Under the pieces are notes generated by a model. That model did no database searches and had not been told where the DNA came from. It saw nothing but the letters and a program-made list of their open reading frames with translations. From NCBI RefSeq assembly GCF_001421665.1, contig NZ_LMKV01000005.1, positions 1 through 64,000 on the forward strand: DNA of 64,000 bases. Reading direction: 5' to 3'. The stretch is from Sphingobium sp. Leaf26. Its GTDB lineage: Bacteria > Pseudomonadota > Alphaproteobacteria > Sphingomonadales > Sphingomonadaceae. Numbering within the stretch: the stretch's first letter is position 1; the number at the start of each line of letters is the position of its first letter. A program made the position numbers and the translations under genes. This document shows positions 56,246 through 64,000 of this stretch, piece after piece.

Positions 56246-57211
56246 ATGGCAGAGATCGCCATCTTGGCATATCCTGGCGCACAGCAAGCTGCCGTGCTTG
56301 GCATGACCGACTTGCTATTAGCCGCTGATCGCATTGCTGCTAGAACACCGGATCGAGCGCCCGCGGTTGTCGTTAGCCACTGGGCGGCCGTGGATGCAAA
56401 AGGTCCGCTGGAGCGCGTCTACGCTTCAGCGGCGTGCCGCACCAATCCATCCCTCTGCATCCTGCCGCCTGCATTGGAAGGGCCGCGCGATGAGGCAGAT
56501 CCGGTCATCACGGGCTGGCTACAAGATCGCAATGCCGATGGCGCCGTGCTGGCTTCGGTCTGCTAAGGGGCATTCTTGCTGGGTGCGACAGGCCTGTTGG
56601 ATGGACGAACCGTCACGACCCACTGGACCTATGAAGATCGTTTTCGCAGCAGCTTCCCCCGAACGCATGTCGATACCGACCGGATCGTCATCGACGACGG
56701 CGACATCATCACGGTCGGCGGCGTCATGGCCTGGACCGATCTATGCCTTATAATCACCGCGCGGTTCATTACGCATGGCGCGATGATGGATGTGGCGCGC
56801 GGCTTTCTCATCGATCCACCCGGCCGCGATCAAAGCTATTATAGCGGTTTCAGTCCCCATACTGGACACAAGGACGAGGCAATATTGAAAGTGCAGACGT
56901 TTCTGCAAGACAGCGCCGGGAAAATCGTCGATATTTCAACGCTTGCGGCCAAGGCGGGCCTGGAAGCCCGCACGTTTCTGCGGCGCTTCCAAAAGGCGAC
57001 CGGGCATAGCACGACCGAATATTGGCAACGCCTGCGCATAGCTAATGCCAAGGCGAAGCTGCGGGACACGGGACTGGCCATAGACCAGATCGGCTGGGAC
57101 GTCGGCTACACCGATCCCAGCGCCTTCCGCAAAGTCTTCCATCGGATCGTCGGCCTGTCCCCCTCCGACTATCGACGCCGTTTCGCGGCGGGGGACAGGA
57201 CGTCCGACTGA
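56246..57211 (+). pseudogene. GlxA-family AraC-type regulator with in-frame stop
   Basis: The DJ-1/PfpI-like domain (AEIAILAYPGAQQAAVLGMTD) reads in one frame to LASVC, then TAA at 56564-56566, and continues in the same frame as GAFLLGATGLLDGRTVTTHW. Relatives have VC(S/T/A)GAFLL, so a single base change (for example TCA to TAA) right after the conserved Cys explains the stop. The C-terminal AraC helix-turn-helix region is intact (LAAKAGLEARTFLRRFQKATG ... IGWDVGYTDPSAFRKVF). Either a pseudogene or a split gene with internal re-initiation. Confidence 0.85.
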
Positions 57212-57222
57212 AAAGGACAGTT

Positions 57223-58371
57223 TTACTTTATCAGGCCCGGATATTCCATGAACAGCGCGACATTCCGCGCGGCTTTTGGGCCATAGGTCTTGTTGATGTC
57301 GGCCAGCGCGATGTCCAAAGCGCGCGTCGCCTGATGCGCTTCGAGCGGCGCTAGGGTGCGATCGACCTTCGTCGGGCCACCTTCGACGAGATCGGGCAGG
57401 AGGACGAGGCCGTGGGCCAACCGCAGGGGGGCCTTGCTCGCCGCGACGGCATAGGCCATCGTGTTCCCAGTCCGGCTGTAGGATTCCGCCGTCAGAGCCA
57501 GCGCGATCTCGTCGTCGCCCGCCTTGACCGGAATACCGAGCGTGACCTGCGGCGTTGGATTGCGACCGGGTCCGGGCATGTCCACATTGCCTGGGTCGGA
57601 TTGGAAGGCGTCGCTATTGTGCTTGGAACTCCAGTCGCCAATGCCGACATCGCGGGCTACTTCCGCAGCCTTGGCCTGACCGGCGATCGCTTCGACCAAC
57701 GCAATTGAGGTCGGCATCGACGCGCTGACCCCTGCGCTAGAAGCGACCTTGCCATCGGCCACGTAACGGATGTTCTTCTGCCAATTGACTTTGGGAAACA
57801 GCTTCGCCCGCATCTCTTCATTGCTATAGTGCGAGGTTGCCCGATGACCGTCGAACAGACCGGTCTTGGCGACGACCAGCGCGCCATAGCAAATGCTGAT
57901 GACGGTGCAGCCCTTGGCACCCTGTGCCTTGACCCATTTTATGAGATTGGGGTCGCTGAAATTTTCTACTGCCGGCACGAACAGATAGTCGGCACCTTCC
58001 GGGTGCGCTTTGTCGAAATCGGCAATCGTCGACTGGAGTTCGAAGGTGAGCGGCTGCATCTTCACCGGCCCCGGCATTACCGAAACCGAAACGACATCGG
58101 CCACGTTCGACCGGGCCATGACGCCGAACGGGATGACAAAGTCACTGATCACTGTTCCCTCATTGAGTCCGACAACCGCCACCAGTGGCTTGGCGCGAGC
58201 GAACCGGGCCTGATAAGGCGGAAACTTCTCCGGTTTAGGATTGTTTGAAGCGTCGAACATTAAAGATGTTTTCCCGCTCTGCTGGGCGGTCGCAGATCCA
58301 GCACCAAGTGCCAAGCCGCCAAGCGCGAGAGATCCAGAGACGATTGCCGTCCGCCGATTCATATTATGCAT
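57223..58371 (-). CDS. Exported DJ-1/PfpI family protein (Tat signal)
   Basis: A 382-aa protein. The N-terminus MNRRTAIVSGSLALGGLALG is a twin-arginine signal. The DJ-1/PfpI domain spans about residues 60-230, with the nucleophile elbow VISICYGALVVAKTGLFDGHRATSHY. The C-terminal 130 residues are a further conserved extension of unknown function. It ends 11 bp from the convergent interrupted regulator. Function unknown; a periplasmic DJ-1-like protein is unusual. Confidence 0.8.
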   Translation of the reverse strand: MHNMNRRTAIVSGSLALGGLALGAGSATAQQSGKTSLMFDASNNPKPEKFPPYQARFARAKPLVAVVGLNEGTVISDFVIPFGVMARSNVADVVSVSVMPGPVKMQPLTFELQSTIADFDKAHPEGADYLFVPAVENFSDPNLIKWVKAQGAKGCTVISICYGALVVAKTGLFDGHRATSHYSNEEMRAKLFPKVNWQKNIRYVADGKVASSAGVSASMPTSIALVEAIAGQAKAAEVARDVGIGDWSSKHNSDAFQSDPGNVDMPGPGRNPTPQVTLGIPVKAGDDEIALALTAESYSRTGNTMAYAVAASKAPLRLAHGLVLLPDLVEGGPTKVDRTLAPLEAHQATRALDIALADINKTYGPKAARNVALFMEYPGLIK

Positions 58372-58880
58372 GTAAGTCCCTCATGACCGCCGTGTTGCGC
58401 CATTTGTCATACGGTCAGCGCATGTCGTAAAGGACGTAGATCACTCATTTTCAGCCATGCGTGCCAGGCAAGTCCGGCCTTGGCCGGTCTGCCGTACCGA
58501 CCTCTTCATTGCATGGTGAGACTGCTGCGCCGCTGGTCTGTTGCGTCAGTCCAGGGCCGCTTACCGTCTCCAACACGAGGCTGGGGAACCCGCCTTGCAG
58601 ACGACAGCTATGTCAGTCCTCCACAAGCCATGGACAGAGTGCCGCAACCTGCTGTCAATTGGCATTCACTCAACTAGCCCCCGCTTTTTCGGCTATCTGG
58701 CAGGTGAGGCGGATTGTCCAAGTGACCCTGCCTGCCGGCGGACGTAGCAGACATCCTAGAAGCGATAACATTCGGCGGGTCATCCGGCGACGGTTGCTGA
58801 CCTGAGCCGCCGACTGCCCTGCAAACCATCCCCTTTTCCCATATCCATCGTTGCAGTGGATGTGAACGATAGGCTTTGCC
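58372..58880. other. Intergenic region upstream of cioA
   Basis: About 510 bp. I see no credible gene, RNA or strong hairpin. It should contain the divergent promoters of the Tat-exported DJ-1 gene and cioA. Confidence 0.4.
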
Positions 58881-60290
58881 ATGCACGATCATGCCCTTCT
58901 TCTGGCCAGAATACAGTTTGCCTTTACCGTCTCCTTTCATTTCATTTTCCCGGCCTTCTCAATCGGGCTCGCCAGTTTCCTGATGGTACTGGAGGGTATG
59001 TGGCTCAAGACCGGCAGAGGCGTGTACGCCAATCTTTACCGTTATTGGCTCAAGATCTTCGCGATCGTTTTCGGGATGGGCGTCGTCTCCGGCATCGTCA
59101 TGTCCTATCAATTTGGCACGAATTGGTCGGTATTCTCCGACAAAGCAGGGCCGGTCATTGGCCCCCTGATGGCCTATGAGGTTCTCACCGCGTTTTTTCT
59201 CGAAGCCGGGTTCCTGGGCGTCATGCTGTTTGGCATCAAGAAGGTCGGCGCACGATTGCACTTCTTTGCAACCTGCATGGTAGCGCTGGGCACGCTAATC
59301 TCTGCCACCTGGATTCTGAGCGTCAACAGCTGGATGCATACGCCAGTGGGCTTCGCTATCAATGGCCAGGGTCAGTTCGTGCCAAACGGTTCGTGGGTTC
59401 CGATCATATTCAACCCCAGCTTTCCCTACCGCCTCACACACACGGTCATCGCGGCATTTCTAACGACAGCGCTGGTCGTCGCAGGAGTAGGTGCGTGGCA
59501 TCTGCTCCGCGATCGCGCCAACCTGGGCGCGCGCAAAATGCTTGCGATGGGGCTTGGCATGGTTGCGATCATGGCCCCCCTCCAGATTCTCGCGGGCGAC
59601 GAGCATGGGCTGAACACCTTGGAGCATCAGCCTGCAAAAGTTCTGGCAATGGAGGGTCATTATGATGCTCATCCTGATGGCGCGCCGCTGGTCCTCTTTG
59701 GCCTTCCTGACGACCGTGCCGAACGCATCCGCTACGCAGTCGAGATACCCAAGCTCAGTTCGCTGATCCTGCGCCACGATCCAAACGCAGCCCTGCCGGG
59801 ACTGAAGGATTTCCCGCGTGATCGGCGCCCCCCCACGACAATCCTGTTCTGGTCCTTCCGCATCATGGTCTGCTTAGGACTAGCCATGCTGGCGCTTGGC
59901 CTATGGGGATTATGGGCGCGGTGGAGAAAGCGGCTGTACGACGCACCATGGTTGCACCGGGCGTCGGTCGCTATGGGACCGGCAGGCTTTATCGCCGTCC
60001 TAGCAGGCTGGATTACGACCGAGGTCGGTCGGCAGCCCTGGGTCATCTACGGTCATCTGCTGACAGCTGACGCCCGGTCGCCGGTCGCCGCGCCAGCCGT
60101 GGCAGCATCACTCGCGGCATTCGCGATCGTCTATTTCGCTGTGTTTGGCATGGGCCTGTTCTACGTCCTGCGCCTCATGGCAAAGCCACCGGAACCGCAT
60201 GAGACAGAACCGCGACACTCTCCGCGTCACGCCGCCGGCATAACGTCGGCAGCTGCGTTCGATACCGCGAAACAGGAGAGCAGGGCATGA
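58881..60290 (+). CDS. cioA: Cytochrome bd-type quinol oxidase subunit I (cyanide-insensitive type)
   Basis: A 469-aa membrane protein. The haem ligands are visible: His in FHFIFPAFSIGLA, and Met/His in the later helices. GRQPWVIYG near the C-terminus is the subunit I signature. The periplasmic Q-loop between the central helices is short, which fits the CIO (CioA) class rather than E. coli CydA. It oxidises ubiquinol and reduces oxygen without copper. It overlaps cioB by 4 bp. Confidence 0.94.
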   Translation: MHDHALLLARIQFAFTVSFHFIFPAFSIGLASFLMVLEGMWLKTGRGVYANLYRYWLKIFAIVFGMGVVSGIVMSYQFGTNWSVFSDKAGPVIGPLMAYEVLTAFFLEAGFLGVMLFGIKKVGARLHFFATCMVALGTLISATWILSVNSWMHTPVGFAINGQGQFVPNGSWVPIIFNPSFPYRLTHTVIAAFLTTALVVAGVGAWHLLRDRANLGARKMLAMGLGMVAIMAPLQILAGDEHGLNTLEHQPAKVLAMEGHYDAHPDGAPLVLFGLPDDRAERIRYAVEIPKLSSLILRHDPNAALPGLKDFPRDRRPPTTILFWSFRIMVCLGLAMLALGLWGLWARWRKRLYDAPWLHRASVAMGPAGFIAVLAGWITTEVGRQPWVIYGHLLTADARSPVAAPAVAASLAAFAIVYFAVFGMGLFYVLRLMAKPPEPHETEPRHSPRHAAGITSAAAFDTAKQESRA

Positions 60291-61300
60291 GCGCGCTAGG
60301 TCACAGCGTCGATCTGACGATTATATGGGCAATCATCATTGCCTTTGGCATATTCGCCTATGTGGTGATGGATGGCTTCGACCTGGGGATCGGCCTCCTT
60401 TTCCCCGGCTTCAAGGTGGGAGCCGAAAGAGATGCAGCTATGAACTCGATCGCGCCTGTCTGGGACGGCAACGAGACTTGGCTTGTTTTAGGCGGTGGCG
60501 GTCTTTTTGCAGCCTTTCCCCTCGCCTATGCCATCATCCTGCCCGCTACCTATCCGCTGGTCATCGCCATGTTACTCGGACTTGTCTTTCGCGGCGTGGC
60601 ATTCGAGTTTCGATGGCGCGACCCTGGCCATCGTCACCTCTGGGATTGCGCCTTCACGTTTGGCTCCCTGATCGCGGCGGTATCGCAAGGCATGATGCTC
60701 GGCGCCCTCCTGCAAGGCATCCAGGTTAAGGAGCGTGCCTTTGCTGGCGACTGGCTGGATTGGCTTACGCCATTTACGGTTCTAACCGGCATATCGGTAG
60801 CCATCGGTTATGCTTTGCTTGGCGCCACATGGCTAATCGGAAAGACCGAGGATGAAGCGCAGGCGCACGCTCGGCGTATGGCGCGGTGGCTGGGTTTGGC
60901 GACGATCGCGGCAATGGCGGCGGTCAGCGCGGCGACACCGTTCCTGAACTATGATTACTGGCGGCGCTGGTTCGATATGCCGGGCGTGCTGCTCACGGCG
61001 CAAGTGCCGTTGCTCGTCTTCATCACGACCGGCATTCTGTTCTGGTCGATAGCCAAAGGACGGCAGCGATTGCCGTTTCTGTCGGCTCTGGCCCTCTTCC
61101 TGCTCGGCTATATCGGCTTGGGGATCAGCATTTTCCCCTTTGTTGTTCCGCCTGCGGTGACGATCTGGGCGGCTGCCGCGCCTCCCCAAAGCCAGTTGTT
61201 CATGCTCGTTGGAACTATGTTCATTATTCCGGTGATCATCGCCTACACCGCATGGTCCTATTGGGTGTTTCGCGGCAAAGTCGGCGAGGGCTATCATTGA
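60287..61300 (+). CDS. cioB: Cytochrome bd-type quinol oxidase subunit II
   Basis: A 337-aa protein with about 8-9 helices. Family signatures are YVVMDGFDLGIG near the N-terminus, WDGNETWLVLGGGGLFAAFP, and FRGVAFEFRW. It partners with CioA. Its stop codon TGA shares bases with the ATG of the small downstream gene (ATTGATG). Confidence 0.95.
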   Translation: MSALGHSVDLTIIWAIIIAFGIFAYVVMDGFDLGIGLLFPGFKVGAERDAAMNSIAPVWDGNETWLVLGGGGLFAAFPLAYAIILPATYPLVIAMLLGLVFRGVAFEFRWRDPGHRHLWDCAFTFGSLIAAVSQGMMLGALLQGIQVKERAFAGDWLDWLTPFTVLTGISVAIGYALLGATWLIGKTEDEAQAHARRMARWLGLATIAAMAAVSAATPFLNYDYWRRWFDMPGVLLTAQVPLLVFITTGILFWSIAKGRQRLPFLSALALFLLGYIGLGISIFPFVVPPAVTIWAAAAPPQSQLFMLVGTMFIIPVIIAYTAWSYWVFRGKVGEGYH

Positions 61301-61416
61301 TGCCTGACCGTGTCATTTCCGGCCTTCGCCGTCTCGGCTGGCTTATCGCGATCTGGAGCGTAAGCGTCACTGCCCTCGGTATTGTCGCGTTTATAATTCG
61401 AAAGACATTGTTATGA
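61300..61416 (+). CDS. DUF2474-like small subunit of bd oxidase (CydX-like)
   Basis: A 38-aa single-helix protein, too short for most gene finders. ATG at 61300 overlaps the cioB stop by 1 base and the stop is TGA 61414-61416. It reads MPDRVISGLRRLGWLIAIWS, then VSVTALGIVAFIIRKTLL. The Trp-x(n)-IW-SV-ALG-VA-R pattern is that of DUF2474 proteins found after cioAB, analogous to CydX, which stabilises the oxidase. Confidence 0.8.
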   Translation: MPDRVISGLRRLGWLIAIWSVSVTALGIVAFIIRKTLL

Positions 61417-61678
61417 GAGGCATGGTGGCCCTATGGGCCGCTTGCATCGCCTCAAACGGCTCTGGCTAGCGCCTAGCCTTCCGCATAGCGCCCACCGATC
61501 CAAGACACATATTCTAACTCGGCACGAGGATAAGCACGGGGCTAGACCATAGAAATTACACGACTGGTGCAGGACCTAATCCAAGATCTGGGATAGGATC
61601 GGTCCTGCAACGCCATAACGAGAATAGATGCCCCGGACCATCCTGTGACGACAGCACGGAACGAGGTTCTGCAAAGGC
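61417..61678. other. Intergenic region with inverted repeat between convergent operons
   Basis: About 260 bp without a gene. GCAGGACC (61569-61576) and GGTCCTGC (61601-61608) form a perfect 8-bp inverted repeat with a partly paired 24-nt interior. It lies between the cio genes and the convergent copper/SOD operon and may act as a shared terminator; there is no T-run. Confidence 0.4.
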
Positions 61679-62026
61679 TCATTCCGGTTCGGCGACTTGC
61701 TTGGCCAGCATCTCAGCTGCAAACCATGGCACGCCGGCACGCAACAGCTCCCCTCGATCGCGAATCGGCGCGGTTGCGCAGAGCATCATGGACCAGCGCC
61801 TACCCCGACGCGCCAGCAGGATATCATTTTGTTGTCCACCCTGATCGAAGATGCCCAGAGCATAATCGCCGCTTATCACGATTCTTTTGATCGTTATGGG
61901 GGCGCCTTCCACACTGACACTGGCTTCGATCGCGGAGCGAATGGCCCCGCGATCCAGTGCCGTGTTGGGAATACAGGCTGACGCCAGCAGAAGGAGCAAC
62001 GCGGGCACGGCCTGCTTTTTAAGCAC
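61679..62026 (-). CDS. Small lipoprotein of unknown function
   Basis: A 115-aa protein with signal peptide and lipobox ASAC (MLKKQAVPALLLLLASAC). The mature part (RGAIRSAIEASVSVEGAPIT, IVISGDYALGIFDQGG, LLARRGRRWSMMLCATAPI) matches no family I recognise. It overlaps the SCO1 stop by 8 bp and is the last gene of the operon. Confidence 0.75.
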   Translation of the reverse strand: MLKKQAVPALLLLLASACIPNTALDRGAIRSAIEASVSVEGAPITIKRIVISGDYALGIFDQGGQQNDILLARRGRRWSMMLCATAPIRDRGELLRAGVPWFAAEMLAKQVAEPE

Positions 62027-62654
62027 TGATCAGCTTCCGGAGACGGGTCAGGCTGACCGCAATAGGCTCTGTGCCATCCATCATCTCGGCAAAACGTCCA
62101 TTCCGGTCGAACAGCATGATTCCGGCCATATGATCGATCGTATAGTCGCCACCTTCGACCGGGACTTGCCGGAAATACACACCATAGGCCTTCGTGATCT
62201 GCGCGATCTGCGCATCAGTGCCGGTCAGCCCGATGATCGGTGTCCCAAATAGCGTTAGATAGTTGCCGATGTCTGCTGGCTTGTCATGGCCTGGATCGAC
62301 GGACACGAAGACGATGTTATATTTCATGCCTTGAGCACCCATCTGCTTGCGCAGTTGGGTCATACGACTAAGCGTCGTGGGACAGACATCAGGGCAGCGG
62401 GTGAAGCCGAAAAAGATGGCGTACGGTTTGCCGCGCAGGGTCTGGTCGGTGACGGTGCGGCCAGCCGGATCGGTAAGCGTGAAGGCACCTCCGGGGCCTG
62501 AACCCTGCACGGCGCCGCCGTCGTCACGATAAGCAGACATCGCTATCAGCACGCCAAGCCCGAGCAGGAGAATGGCAACGAGGCCAAAGACGATGACCCG
62601 GGCACGGCGGGTCGGGCCGGCTGCGGCAACCATTTTAGGTTCAATGACGGCCAT
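62019..62654 (-). CDS. SCO1/SenC family copper-handling protein
   Basis: A 211-aa protein anchored by one N-terminal helix (VIVFGLVAILLLGLGVLIAM). The thioredoxin-like domain has the copper ligands CPDVC in FFGFTRCPDVCPTTL and the distal His in YTIDHMAGIMLFD. SCO proteins deliver copper to the CuA site of cytochrome c oxidase or sense redox state. The start is ATG 62654; it overlaps the PCu(A)C gene by 14 bp. Confidence 0.93.
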   Translation of the reverse strand: MAVIEPKMVAAAGPTRRARVIVFGLVAILLLGLGVLIAMSAYRDDGGAVQGSGPGGAFTLTDPAGRTVTDQTLRGKPYAIFFGFTRCPDVCPTTLSRMTQLRKQMGAQGMKYNIVFVSVDPGHDKPADIGNYLTLFGTPIIGLTGTDAQIAQITKAYGVYFRQVPVEGGDYTIDHMAGIMLFDRNGRFAEMMDGTEPIAVSLTRLRKLISA

Positions 62655-63114
62655 GACCGCCCTCCGTGCCGAACGTGACAGATTCCACCTTGAGCTGAAC
62701 CGTAATCGTACCGGCGCGCTGGAATCGCAGCGTGATTGGCACCCGTCTGCCAAGGGCGAGAGGCTGCTTCAACCCCACCAGCATGATGTGGAAGCCGCCA
62801 GGCTTGAGGTCCAGTCTGCCACCGGCAGGAACAGGCAGGCCGCCGGGAACGGGACGCATGCGCATGATGCCGCCGTCCATCGTCATGCTGTGAAATTCGA
62901 CTTTTTGCGCTGCTGGGGATGTCGCGCTCACCAATGTATCGGCGGTTTTGCTACTGTTGGCGATGCTCATGAAACCGCCACCGACCGATTGTCCCGCGGC
63001 GGTCTGCCGGGTCCAGGGCTTGGCGATCGTAAGGTTGTTCTTTTTGAACTCCTGCGCTGTGGCAGGGATCGTCAGAAAAGATAGCGCGATAGGGATGATG
63101 AAACGACGCGTCAT
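62641..63114 (-). CDS. PCu(A)C periplasmic copper chaperone
   Basis: A 157-aa protein with signal peptide MTRRFIIPIALSFLTIPATAQ. The copper site EFHSMTMDGGIMRM plus PGGFHIMLVGLKQPL fits the H-M-x(n)-M-x(n)-H-x-M pattern of the PCu(A)C family. The C-terminus ends in GGHGRH, a possible extra metal-binding tail. It works with SCO1 in copper insertion. Confidence 0.92.
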   Translation of the reverse strand: MTRRFIIPIALSFLTIPATAQEFKKNNLTIAKPWTRQTAAGQSVGGGFMSIANSSKTADTLVSATSPAAQKVEFHSMTMDGGIMRMRPVPGGLPVPAGGRLDLKPGGFHIMLVGLKQPLALGRRVPITLRFQRAGTITVQLKVESVTFGTEGGHGRH

Positions 63115-63143
63115 TGAATAAGGCTCCTTCATTTTGCTTGGAA

Positions 63144-63863
63144 TTAACGGCGCGACGCAGCGGCGAAACGGTCCGACACCGCCGCCCAGTTCACAACTTG
63201 CCACCAGCCGTCGAGATAGTCGGCGCGGCGGTTTTGATATTTGAGATAATAGGCATGTTCCCACACATCGTTGCCCAGGATTGGCGTTCCACGCTTTTCA
63301 GCAACGTCCATCAGAGGATTGTCCTGATTGGGCGTTGATGTGATGGAGAGGGTGCCGTCCTTCTCGACGATCAGCCAGACCCAGCCGGACCCGAACCTTT
63401 TGGTGCCCGCCTCCTTGAACGCAGACTTGAACGCATCGAATGACCCGAAACGCGCGATGATCGCTGACTGGAGCGCGGGCGAGGGAATGCCGACGCTCGT
63501 TGGCGGCGCCATCGTCTTCCAGAAAAAGCTGTGGTTCCAGTGACCGCCAGCATTGTTGCGTATACCCGCCGACAGCGTCCCGGCGCGTGAAACGAGCTGC
63601 TCTAGGGACAAGGTAGCCAGAGTAGGATCATCCGCGAGTGCCTTGTTGAACGCGTCTACATAGGCTTGGTGATGCTTGTCATGATGGATCGTCATCGTTT
63701 TAGCGTCGATGGCCGGTTCCAGTCCGGCCGGTGCATAAGGCAATGCTGGTAGGGAGAATGGTGACCGACTGGGCAATACGGGCTGGGCTTGGGCGGGAAG
63801 GATTGCTGTCGTTGGGTAGAGAACTGCGAGCATCAGTAGGATGGTCAGATGATAGGGTTTCAT
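63144..63863 (-). CDS. Exported Fe/Mn superoxide dismutase
   Basis: A 239-aa protein. The N-terminus is a signal peptide (MKPYHLTILLMLAVLYPTTA..., cleavage near QAQ), unlike ordinary cytoplasmic SodB. The four metal ligands are visible: His in MTIHHDKHHQAYV, His in GGHWNHSFFW, and Asp and His in DVWEHAYYLKYQN. Fe versus Mn cannot be decided. It follows the TonB receptor by 21 bp and precedes PCu(A)C by 29 bp. Confidence 0.92.
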   Translation of the reverse strand: MKPYHLTILLMLAVLYPTTAILPAQAQPVLPSRSPFSLPALPYAPAGLEPAIDAKTMTIHHDKHHQAYVDAFNKALADDPTLATLSLEQLVSRAGTLSAGIRNNAGGHWNHSFFWKTMAPPTSVGIPSPALQSAIIARFGSFDAFKSAFKEAGTKRFGSGWVWLIVEKDGTLSITSTPNQDNPLMDVAEKRGTPILGNDVWEHAYYLKYQNRRADYLDGWWQVVNWAAVSDRFAAASRR

Positions 63864-63884
63864 AAGGCTGTCCTGGGATAAAGT

Positions 63885-64000
63885 TCAGAAATGGGTGGCG
63901 AGCGAAATCTCGACGCTGCGTGGTGCGCCGATGTAGATGTTGGTGCTGGGACAACCGGAATATTCGCCATAAAAGGCGTCGGTCAGGTTGCGCCCGCGCA
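63885..64000 (-). CDS. TonB-dependent receptor, C-terminal end (runs off the window)
   Basis: The last 37 codons of a TonB-dependent receptor: GRNLTDAFYGEYSG, then GAPRSVEISLATHF and the stop at 63885-63887. The GRNLTD motif and the terminal Phe are typical of the last barrel strands. It is the upstream gene of the SOD/PCu(A)C/SCO1 operon, so it may import copper or a chelate (inference). Confidence 0.8.
   Translation of the reverse strand, partial: RGRNLTDAFYGEYSGCPSTNIYIGAPRSVEISLATHF

Noticed and set aside
56564..56566. Possible recoding (selenocysteine or pyrrolysine) at the stop in the GlxA-type gene
   Set aside because: The codon is TAA, which is used for neither; a nonsense mutation is simpler.

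Overview
This 64 kb window is a GC-rich chromosomal segment that looks like a sphingomonad (Alphaproteobacteria, Sphingobium/Sphingomonas type). Reasons: the block infA-maf-RNase E/G-like-yacG-tRNA-Phe, a plant/alphaproteobacterial-type glutamate-cysteine ligase, a K+-independent H+-pyrophosphatase, several TonB-dependent receptors, and short palindromic intergenic repeats. The taxonomic call comes from gene content and remembered protein families, not from a search.

Layout. 1-5 kb: a cluster of three palindromic repeats, a LacI-type regulator, the membrane pyrophosphatase hppA with a strong terminator, and a GAF-GGDEF diguanylate cyclase. 5-9 kb: an exported DUF2490 protein and a single-protein MmeI-like (type IIL) restriction-modification enzyme. 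9-17.6 kb: biotin genes bioF-bioD and, separately, bioA, with an M13 peptidase, a DUF4168 protein, a cation/H+ antiporter and an OmpA-like lipoprotein in between. 17.6-21 kb: infA, maf, RNase E/G-like, yacG, tRNA-Phe and an isoprenylcysteine-methyltransferase-like membrane protein. 21-26 kb: gshA and rsmE on the minus strand, ubiA and a phospholipase D-like gene on the plus strand. 26-32.5 kb: a minus-strand run dciA, two DsbA-like thioredoxin-fold proteins, smc and an exported unknown. 32.5-37 kb: mutY-nudC-pmbA-cysQ, then two identical tRNA-Gly genes. 37-41 kb: a PaoABC-type periplasmic molybdenum aldehyde oxidoreductase.

41-48 kb is a gene graveyard. A TonB receptor with frameshifts and a nonsense codon runs directly into a decayed hybrid histidine kinase. 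Past an intact Na+/H+ antiporter and an intact LuxR-type response regulator lie the last 55 codons of a YVTN beta-propeller protein and a broken porin. The kinase type, regulator, beta-propeller and porin together suggest a lost quinoprotein (PQQ) alcohol-oxidation locus. An intact TonB receptor and a DUF1294 gene follow.

At 50.3 kb a 46-nt 3' fragment of a tRNA-Thr gene lies next to a tyrosine integrase. By orientation this marks the left end of an integrated element that continues right, probably past the window. The part seen here carries AraC/GlxA-type regulators and DJ-1/PfpI proteins (one regulator interrupted by a stop codon), an isochorismatase-family hydrolase, a cytochrome b561, an NmrA-like pseudogene, a cyanide-insensitive-type bd oxidase (cioAB plus a 38-aa DUF2474-like subunit), and a tight minus-strand operon of TonB receptor, exported superoxide dismutase, PCu(A)C chaperone, SCO1 and a lipoprotein. 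The themes are respiration, copper and oxidative or electrophile stress. No rRNA, CRISPR array or intact insertion sequence was seen.
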